Shown: positions 56,001 through 64,000 of the stretch, piece by piece
How the letters are laid out: every line of letters begins with the position of its first letter
How positions within the stretch are numbered: position 1 is the stretch's first letter
Assembly (NCBI GenBank): GCA_002633025.1
Contig: NMRB01000093.1
Location: forward strand, 329,014-393,013
Direction: 5' to 3'
Source: Notospermus geniculatus
Taxonomy: Eukaryota; Nemertea; Pilidiophora; Heteronemertea; Lineidae
Length of the DNA: 64,000 nucleotides
Made by a program: the position numbers and the translations under genes
The notes under the pieces: model-generated
Database searches by the model: none
Told to the model about the DNA's origin: nothing
What the model saw: the letters and a program-made list of their open reading frames with translations, nothing else

Positions 56001-58843
56001 ATTTGATGCCTTCCGGCATGATCTACAGTGATGTTGAGGAAATAAGCATTCTAAAGCCTGCAGCACACTTTCATTGCTCATACAGGCAATTTTCATGGTC
56101 GCCGTGAAAATGGCCAAGTATGCTGTGGTCAGCAACGACCACTCACCACGGAAATTCTGTGGTGACCACGAGTTGCCATAAGTTGCCGAAAATCAAACAG
56201 GTTTGATCTCTCACCACGAAAATTGCTCGTAGCTGCCAGCTGTGGTGATGCGCGTGGCCATCAGTAGCACACGAGACCGCTGAGTGGTGATGTCTGCTTT
56301 AAACCGGCAACCGCCACAAAAATTGTCGACCACGAAAATTGCCTGTATGAGCAACGAAAGTGGTGACGTGTGCTGCAGGCTTAAGCTTGACACCCAAATG
56401 AATTGTTACCAAATTTTGTTTGCATGCAACAGACTTCTTCTTCGTTGGTTGTTTCATCCTTTCACAGAACTCGAGAAAATTATCTGCTGGAAATCGACTC
56501 ATTATTCGACAGTACAAGAGCAAAAGCGAAACGTTTCTCACACTTCTTTTTTACTTGCTACCAAATACCTATCAATATCATGGCATTCCACATAGCTAGT
56601 GTAGACACATTTCATTCCCTTGCTTTGTAGTACAATGGTATGTTCTCATCCGGTTCATGAACATTGGTGCAGAGAAAGGAACCTTGATAATGAAGGTCAT
56701 TCATTACTTCTGACACCAATCTCCATCTTGGATGCGATTCCACCATTGTAGCCTGCCATTTCCTTTTGTGTAACATGTTTGAAATACTTTACAGCATCCA
56801 CAGAAACAGAGAACCCAAGTATCCTGTCAAAAAGTCATTCCAAGGTCTGTGTCAATGATAGATGGTTGTCTTTAAATTTCCATGGGCTGTTCTTGTGCAA
56901 AACAATATCTTAGGCATGATGGTTGTATTTGGGAGAGGTTGATGAACTCTTCCTCATCCCCCCCTCCCATATTTTCAATGGACCACTGAGTGAATGGGCA
57001 ATAGACCCCTACAGAATGCTTCCTACATCTATGCACTTGAAATTGAAACCACCATGATGAACAATGTGCCTGTGACTTAAACATGGAAGTGGTAGGCCCC
57101 TATTGGTATCTAGGTTTACCGTTTGTATTTGTAGCTGGAAGCAATGCTTTTTGCTGAGCAATATAGTTTCTGACTTTCATTCACTTCATCAAAGAACATC
57201 ATCAACCTCAACCTGACCATCATGCCTAGGTCATGAACTCAACAAGCATTTTTCACATCACTTCAGGTGGATTAAAATTTCAAATTTAAGCTTTTGGATT
57301 TCTCAAACTAAGTTGGCTGATATGTGTTTTTGTTTTATGAATGGGAAACCGGTGGCGGTGAAAGTCTTTCTATGTGTTTTATCTGCTCACACAACAACAT
57401 TTTCATAAAGCACTTTGCATCTTTCGTAAGAAATCATTGCCATGATGTGGGATTCAAGACATGGTTGATAGCTGTAATCATCTTGTATGACAGTTGAAAC
57501 AGATTGACAGAATAACTAAAGACAGCATTGAAACAAGGAATACCAGTTGCATAATATAATATCTTATACGGCATACTACCAGGCATATTTATCCTTGTAT
57601 TTCTTTTTGTTTGAAGTGTTTAAAGGGGGTCCATGTATGTATCCTAAACTTACCTTGTGTCAGTGTTAATGTACCTAGTCATGTTGTCTTTTGTGTTGAA
57701 ATGTACAGCGATATCCATCAGGTTCAACAGTGGTAAAAAACTGGTACCGGTAGTTAGTTTCGTAAATTGTGCACATCAAAATCCTTCATCCAAATAGTAT
57801 TGTGTATTAATACTGAGATACATGTTGTTTGATCACCATCAATTTTATGAAAATGAAAATCTTAGGACACTTAAATATATGTTCCATTTTCCCCTTTTGG
57901 GGAGGTCACAAAGTTCTTGATACTTACTCAACATAAATTCAGTGTCCTTCATGAAGCACAAGGAACACTTACACTCGGTGGAAGTATGTGGTTGCTTGCA
58001 TGATGCCAATTATACTCATTGCGGAATATTTTGGTATTGTGAATTGTGCCTGGCCTTCACATAACTCACCATCTGTTGAGAAAGTTTCATCACCGTCATC
58101 TTACGCATGTATTTGTATGTCTGTTGTTGTACTTCTGTTCAAGTTCATGTACATGTACTTTTGATGTTTGACTGCAATGCAGTCTGTAGGACTTTACAAA
58201 AGATGTTCTTTGGACACAAAAATTCTCCTGTACCATGTGTGACCAACAGTGCTAATCATTCATCCTGGCGTTCCCACTGTTCGAAGGGCAACACATTTAG
58301 AAAAGTCCCCATATTTTGTTGGTGGTGAAGATGAAGACGAAAATATGTTAGTGTTGTAGTAGATTACATGTCATGTTGTCTCATATAAATGTTACCATTA
58401 TTGAGAACTGTTCCTTTGCATACATACCCATCATTGTTGGTGTTCAATGTTGTCCATAGAAAGTTAGTAAAACTGCTGTGTTGGAATGTATATTTGGCCT
58501 GTAACTAACTGACAGTATTCATGGGCATCCTACTAATATTTAGTTCCCTTTCCTCCTTATATGAAGAAAATGAGTTGAAAAGGATATTATCATGTGTGGT
58601 TGGTTATGTTTGTAATGTGAAACAGAGAAGATAGCTGAAGTAATGCCTTGTGGTGTACTCATTACAAATCTTTGCTTTGCCAGTAGATAGTGGCAGCATG
58701 CATGTACGTTGCATCGGATGGGTAGCCCTCAACATAATCTACTCGTGTCCAAGTGTACTAAGAAATGAGTAAAGTTGCATTGGAAAGGTTTTACAACATC
58801 TGATGGGGTCAAGATTTTATAGTTCTACTTATCTTGCTTACAG
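53040..58843 (+). other. single-copy part of the linker intron
   Basis: Unique in this window. Apart from the 327-bp element at 56055-56381 I see only ordinary intron; open frames are short and unrelated to the channel. Confidence 0.7.
56055..56381. mobile_element. 327-bp MITE, AGCCTGCAGCACAC ends, TAA target
   Basis: Ends AGCCTGCAGCACAC and GTGTGCTGCAGGCT between TAA duplications (56052-56054, 56382-56384). The inverted repeat extends inward through CATACAGGCAATTTTC. Interior words CACCACGAAAATTGC recur in both orientations. Termini AGCC...GGCT and a 3-bp target resemble the element at 49297. Confidence 0.88.
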
Positions 58844-58958
58844 TCAACATGCCAGCTTCCCAGTTGATAGCAAAATTGAAGCAAGCGCAAGATAATGGTA
58901 ACCTCTCGCCCACTGAATCGCCGAACAAACAACCTCAGCATCGTTTGGCATCGTCAAG
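58844..58958 (+). CDS. slo: slo exon: RCK1-RCK2 linker
   Basis: A 115-nt exon, phase 1 to 2, acceptor TCTTGCTTACAG, donor GTTAGT. It encodes NMPASQLIAKLKQAQDNGNL followed by SPTESPNKQPQHRLASS, polar and Ser/Pro-rich. It accepts the phase left by the heme-motif exon directly or through either small cassette exon. Composition resembles the human linker LSPKKKQRNGG...NSPNTSP, though not residue by residue. The next exons, with RCK2, should lie beyond the window. Confidence 0.8.
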
Positions 58959-59195
58959 GTTAGTATCACCGTCCTAGGTTCCTGCTTGGTTCCAAAGGTG
59001 GCAGTTGCCTGGCCGACACCTTCCTACACCATACTTCAGGCTTCGCTGATCATGAGTGTCAGTGTGTAGTATAGCAACCTGTTATTCAGGTTATCACATT
59101 ATGCTTGGAGAGAAGTAGCTGATCCCCTGCTGCCCACTTGGGTCACTCTGTGGCTTTGGCTTGTAGAAGTTTGACACAACACTGAAAGGAAACTT

Positions 59196-59610
59196 GGGTG
59201 TGTTTCAAAATTGGTTACCCAAGAAAGTGGGCCAAAATTTAACTTTGAAATGACCACAAAGATTTGTGCCATTGATTTTCCAAAAATCAAATGTAGTATC
59301 TGATAATATACCCCTTTAACTATTAGTTCCTCAATCTGGGATGTACAGTGTACACTCATTTGAAGGAGGGTATCAAAAAATATTGTGCTTTCCAGCAAAA
59401 TCTATCGTTCCGTCCGACACCAAATCAACTTTCTGCTGTCAGACTTTAAAGGGTTGATAGATCAATTAGTTTGCAGTGCCATAATTTAGAGCTCCATGAT
59501 ACCTAGATCTGACATGAATATTAGAGTTTCAAGAAACAGTCTTTCACCAGTAGACAAAATAATGGTGAAAGTTTTCTGGTGTCGGACGGAACACTTTTTG
59601 AAACACACCC
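59196..59610. mobile_element. 415-bp inverted-repeat element, ACTT target
   Basis: Ends GGGTGTGTTTCAAAA and TTTTTGAAACACACCC with ACTT on both sides (59192-59195, 59611-59614). A second inverted pair, GTTCCGTCCGACACC (59409 area) and GGTGTCGGACGGAAC (59578 area), lies inside. Non-coding. Confidence 0.8.
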
Positions 59611-59732
59611 ACTTGCCCATCAAATATTATGCAGAGGGGTGAATTAGAATAGAACATGTTGAATTCGACAGCTTGAGGGGGCTGAAGATATCATTTGTTA
59701 TGTGGGTTCAAATTATTGTGATCGATAGCCAT

Positions 59733-59957
59733 TTTTAGCTCACTGGGGTGAGCTATTACGATGGTGCAGCGTCCGTCGTCCGTCGTCGTCGTCGTCCGTC
59801 GTCGTCGTCCGTCGTTGTCCGTTAGCAGGGCACGTTTCGTAACCGCTGGAGCTATTGATCTGAAACTACCCAGATTGCTCATAACTGATATGTACCTCCC
59901 TCTGTCATTAGACTATTATGTCCAACCCAGTGAGCACATGGTCCATGGACCATTTCA
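59733..59957. repeat. TTAGCTCACTGG / CGTCGTCC repeat element, full form
   Basis: AGCTCACTGGGGTGAGCTAT, ACGATGGTGCAGCGTCCGTC, an imperfect (GTCGTCC)n run, then about 130 bp ending before TTCACTGTGAG, where block G copy 2 begins. The first 85 bp match 47803-47889. Confidence 0.85.
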
Positions 59958-60326
59958 TTCACTGTGAGTTTGGAGTTGGATGCTGGTGTTTGTCATTGCT
60001 GTAACCAGTTTAATAAGTACCATGTGATCACACTCCTTTTACCACAGGCAGGATCAGAATATTCACGAAGTTGACCAACAAGTTCATCCCGGAATATTTC
60101 TTTTCTTGGAAACTCATCATGGTGTTGGTGTGCTTGTGAAAGACTGCCATCGACCAAATGCTGTTGCCAGTATCCCAATGCCAGTGGATGGTTCCTTGTA
60201 CATTAGTTTCCCGTGCAGCCATCAGCTTCAGGAATGGCAAGTGATACCGTGTAGATATTCCCTTACCAATGCCTATGGCAGCTCAATGCCTATTAATTCC
60301 ACATCCATCTTGTTTCTTAACAACAG

Positions 60327-60452
60327 GCGTCCAGTATCTTGCCATGGCAGTGTTAGAGGGCACAGGAGTCCAAGTCCCACGACGTCTCTCCCTACCGCAG
60401 TCAAGTCTCCTTGGCATAAAAAACCCTGACTATCACGATTCAGGTTCAGAGG
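60327..60452 (+). CDS. candidate slo linker cassette exon (copy 2)
   Basis: Same 126-nt open stretch, borders and phase as 48837-48962, with two third-position differences that do not change the peptide. It lies downstream of the linker exon at 58844 in this assembly, which is out of order for one transcript and agrees with this block being a misplaced allele. Confidence 0.28.
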
Positions 60453-60955
60453 GTGAACATGATGACACAGAATGTACGGTCAATCCCAGGAGTGTAAATC
60501 ACAACCACAAAGGTCATCACCTTATATTTTGGTGGGAATTGAGCATTCTTTAACACTGAACTTTTAGAATGTTCATCTTCAGGTGTTGGGACTTGTGTGT
60601 ACACTACAATCTCAAGGGTGGATTCCACACTGCATGATCTCCAAATGTTGGAACACTCAGCTGACTTTTGTGCATTTCTTCCTGGATTTAGCCTTTTTCC
60701 TTCTCAGCGATAAGACAAGTCAGCCTTCTGTCTCTATTCTATTTCAACTTCTGTCTTCTGAACTTGTCAGATGCAGGAAGTGGAAATGATCTGAGAATAT
60801 GACTTAAAATTGGCTTGGTTGAATTTTTTTTCTCTCTCATTTGGATAGGTGAAGTAAGTAATTAAAATGTGCTTCAGTGTCTTGAGTGACTGAAAGGTCT
60901 CTCTCATTGGGCTTAACACAATGAGATTAGACATTTCCAGAAAGTTCCAATGATA

Positions 60956-61223
60956 CAGTACCTGGCCCAATTGACCTCCCTAAATCCGCGTACCTTCCCC
61001 GTACGTGACGAGGAAGGTAGGCTTCAGTTCATCGCCTATGGTACGGGTACTTCACGCGTCTCTGCTGCGTGACGTCGGGTGAATGACGTTACGTCTTCAC
61101 TGCATGCCTTCCATGACGCTGCGCCACATCCTCGGAAGATACGAGGACGGTACGTGCATGACGCTGCATGTAGTACGCGGATGGTGCGCGGCGCGGAAGG
61201 GAGGTCAATTGTGCAAGGTACTG
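60956..61223. mobile_element. 268-bp MITE, CAGTAC ends, TA target
   Basis: Begins CAGTACCTGGCCCAATTGAC and ends GTCAATTGTGCAAGGTACTG, with TA on both sides (60954-60955, 61224-61225). Copy 1 of the block keeps the empty site AATGATACATC at about 50238. Same family as 12487-12753, with a shared ACGTC-rich interior. Confidence 0.9.
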
Positions 61224-64000
61224 TACATCAAAACTTCCCACACCTGATGATCTTTGTGGTTGTGAAGTTTATATGCATGGGAATCTTACATTATATACAT
61301 CAAAGCAAAGGAAATACTTGTTTAGCAAAACTAAATGCATGCTGTAAAAGATGATTCTCCTAACCAATCTCAAGGCAAATTCTATGAAATAATAACAGAA
61401 TGGTCTAAGATGGCAGTTGGAACACTAGAATGAAATCCATAACATTCTTCAACATGGCATCAATGAGTTATTTTTCTGGTGATATGGTTTAAGATGCACC
61501 AAGTTATGAGGTTATGAGGCTTTACTTGTTGGGGATCGATGGATGACTTGGTCGTTGCATGGTCACTCTACTGGTCGAGTATGTGTAAGAAGAAGAAATA
61601 GAAACAGAGACATCTTGCAAAACTGCTGGAAATTTGCCCACATACCAACATTTTAAAAGAACTTCAGCAATTCTGACAAAAGATACATTCAGATTTAGTA
61701 GGCACATTCTTAAAAGAAGAGCGCTGATGATAGCAAAGCATCCCTTAATAAGAAAAGGTCGTAAGTGACATTTTCAGCAAAACCCTTTTTCACTACCACT
61801 CAGTGCACTTTCAACATTATCTTCCAAACTTTGCTCTGGATTGTCACTTATGAACTTTTCTAGGGGATGAAAGAGAAAGGAATGGTAAGTGGCAGTAATG
61901 AGTCACTGAAGGTGTAAGTCAGGTGCTCATCTTGCATTTCAAGGAGTGACATACCATGAGGGGAATACACTGGGTGGGAGGTATTTCTAATTTAAGCTGT
62001 TGTTGTTCAGAAGTCATTGCTATTATTGTCTAGAATTTGCCTTGGGTCATGTATGCCAGTTGCAACCCAAAACTAAAAGGACCAACCTTCAGTCTATCTG
62101 AAAAAGACAAAGTATATTAATAGCTTGTATACTTTGGCTTGGAATCTGTAGTTCATTGACAGATCAAGATGCATGTTTAAAGTATCAAGCTCATTCTTCG
62201 ATATTTTCAAATAATAATGATGTTATAAATAATTAAAGTCTACTTTGCCTTGATGTTTGATGCCTTTTACTTGCAAGATTCCCCTGTATCTCAGCTGTTT
62301 TCCCCAGAGCTTGGCCCCTTCTCTTGTTTCCCTTCCATGGCTTTCCCAAACTCTCCGAGAAGCTGCTAATGGCAAACCTCTCCTGGGTGTGTCTCTGACT
62401 GGGTTTGGTTCTTTTGATCATTTCTCAGTGACTGCTCCCACTGCATATAATTCTCAACTGTTCCCTTACTGCCCCATCTGAGTTAGCCCCTTGCATTCCT
62501 TTGACATTAAACCAAGAGTTTGATTCATTCTCTCCATTTATATTATCATTTTCTATGACTGCCCGTGTGCATAACATGATCAACTATTATTGTCTTCATG
62601 TTCCTGGTCCTTTTGGGTCTGTGGTGGTTTTTGTGTCCCGATTGTTAAAGAACCTGAAAGTCTCTGTTTTAGAAAGCTGTCTTTCCTTATTCCTGGAAAA
62701 ATGCCCTGTACACACACAATTCCTTTGAATGCAGGCCCAGCATGATGGACAATCCTGTGTTCTTTGTCTTGTTCCTGTGTTTTGCCCAGTGTGGCTGTGC
62801 AGACTAACTTGGGATGGTGCTGCAGCTCATTGGTGACATGTTTGGAAAGGTTTCCGGGAACATTCATCCATTGGAGGAGGGGAGTGGGGAGGGGAAAAAA
62901 TCTCACTTCAGTTGCATTCTCAATTGGACAGATGAAGAAAATGCCCTCATCCTCTGGAATTTATTCCAGTTTTAGTCTTACCTGAGCCTCACAGCATTTA
63001 ATTGGTGAGATAAACTCCCAAACCTCATGTTTGAAATAAATCATAAATTTTGTTTTAGCTCTATGTTTATTAACAAAATTTGAATGAAAGACCCCAGGGA
63101 AACTACATGTATCATATATGTGTCCCTTCCACTAAATGTATTAGGAATAGTATCTGAAAGATCAGGTAAGATGGACAAACAAGAGACGGAAGCAGTCCAG
63201 TGTGCATGGAGAGTAAGTTACACCTACACACAGGTTATGGCTAAGTTTGCACATCTGTTGGTTTTTAGTGATGTGTGTGACACTGTCAGTTTGGGAGAAA
63301 TTGACTGGGACTACAGTGTGATCTTTCTGGTTGTATGTGTGTATCTGCACAAAAGTGATGTGATGCAAAACCTGCCAAGCACAAAAATCCTGACATGCGT
63401 AAAACATGTGATGAGGTATACCACTGTATGTGATATTTTCAGGGTTGTTTTGAGAAACCCCGTAGTGCACTTAGCTTTGGCCTATGCAAGAATGTTTGAC
63501 GCTATCATATTGGAGAAGAAGCCACTCCTACTGTCGGTTCTTGTGGGTACAGTTTCGTGCCCCCTGATGCTTACTCTGTCACGTCTAACACTTTGTTTAT
63601 CTTATGCACTTAAACTTAGTCATTAGGAAAATGTCCGCTTCTTGAATGATAGTCTTTCATCTGTGCGGAATGTCATGTGTTACATATGCGCATGTTAATT
63701 GTTGGCTAGTGACAGTTATAGTCATTGGACCTTTAGTAGCCTATACCTTCATGTAAGTGGATCATCGGTACAAGAAATTTTTGCCTAGAAGTTTAAGATT
63801 CAACTCATCTGGTACATATACACACCCACTTGCCTCTACAAATGCTCAGTGCTAAAGAGAGTATCTAATGGGCATATAGATGTGCCACTCCTTCACAGCT
63901 TTCTCTAACTTGTCTGCAAAACACACTAACTAAATAAAATCAGAAAAACAAGCGAATGATGTACAGTATTCACAACTTTTTGCAATCAATAGCTTAAACT

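Larger units (their letters stand above)
44575..58843 (+). other. 14.3-kb linker intron
   Basis: The largest intron in the window. It holds a foldback array (45535-45936), blocks F and G, several MITEs (49297-49740, 49806-50147, 56055-56381) and one candidate cassette exon (48837-48962). Between 53040 and 55900 I see nothing beyond ordinary AT-rich DNA. Confidence 0.7.
1..58958 (+). other. slo: slo (KCNMA1-type BK channel) gene, partial
   Basis: This is the span of one large-conductance Ca2+- and voltage-activated K+ channel gene. Exons listed separately encode S1 through S6, the pore, all of RCK1, and the start of the RCK1-RCK2 linker. Order, reading phase and residue-level similarity follow the slo1 family along the whole chain, and every accepted border is GT-AG. 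The S0 and N-terminal exons lie before the window; RCK2 and the calcium bowl lie after it. The protein is a tetramer in the plasma membrane that passes K+ when depolarised or when intracellular Ca2+ rises. Voltage-sensor residues equivalent to human D153, R167, D186 and R213 are present. Intron expansion by inverted-repeat elements and haplotype-like duplications make the locus very long. A slo3-type paralogue is less likely but cannot be excluded without RCK2. Confidence 0.93.
58959..64000 (+). other. intron after the linker exon, to window end
   Basis: Holds the 415-bp element at 59196, the CGTCGTCC repeat at 59733 and block G copy 2. No RCK2 exon is reached. Confidence 0.7.
59958..64000. 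repeat. duplicated block G, copy 2 (runs off the window)
   Basis: Copy of 48453-53039, still matching at the last base. It lacks the two MITEs of copy 1 and carries a CAGTAC-type MITE of its own. Confidence 0.92.

Noticed and set aside
63084-63626. 180-codon plus-strand open frame, the longest in the window
   Set aside because: The allelic stretch at 52117-52605 breaks it by stop and net frame changes, composition is that of intron, and it shows no family match or splice phase agreement with the channel.

Overview
The window is animal nuclear DNA from an invertebrate deuterostome, most likely a sea urchin. It is AT-rich, exons are small and separated by kilobase introns with GT-AG borders, AGGCCTA-type words recur, and short inverted-repeat transposons are dense. 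It contains one recognisable gene on the + strand: a slowpoke (slo, KCNMA1-type) large-conductance Ca2+- and voltage-activated K+ channel. The species is inferred; the gene family is read directly from the S1-S6, TVGYGD pore and RCK1 exons.

Gene layout. The window opens in the S0-S1 linker or its intron and ends inside the intron after an RCK1-RCK2 linker exon. Exons in order are: S1 (935-996), S1-S2 (7759-7858), S2-S3 (11834-11945), S4-S5 (12199-12350), pore (12843-13013), a cluster of three alternative S6/S6-RCK exons (23562-24004 and again 27899-28343), RCK1 (33184-39401, last exon repeated at 39833-39991), a CKSCH heme-motif exon (40319-40395), two very small phase-1 linker exons (41827-41862, 44554-44574) and a longer linker exon (58844-58958). 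The reading phase is unbroken through the whole chain. S0, most of RCK2 and the calcium bowl lie outside.

The most interesting biology is the S6 cluster: three consecutive exons (92, 89 and 92 nt, all phase 0 to phase 2) encode three versions of the inner gate and the S6-RCK1 linker. Phase makes them mutually exclusive. They differ at the basic ring of the linker, which reads RKK in one, RPK in another and GNK in the third.

Duplications. Large blocks occur twice: 7823-13785 with 13876-21245; 21240-25408 with 25614-29720; 2239-3880 with 3965-5620; 38959-39440 with 39548-40040; 42341-43045 with 43133-43828; 47253-47802 with 47890-48440; and 48453-53039 with 59958 to the window end. In the duplicated exons all six base substitutions are silent. 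Two of the block sets are nested around a repeat in a way best explained by the second allele of a polymorphic diploid being assembled inside the first, rather than by a true extra module. Even so, the pairs act as an allele comparison and expose clean transposon insertion/empty-site differences.

Repeats. The introns carry at least a dozen non-autonomous inverted-repeat elements, several with clear target-site duplications (TA, TAT, TAA, TTAA, five- and four-base types), a 52-bp-arm hairpin, minisatellites, and foldback elements rich in TGACGTCA. I found no autonomous transposase, no RNA gene and no second protein-coding gene that I can support.
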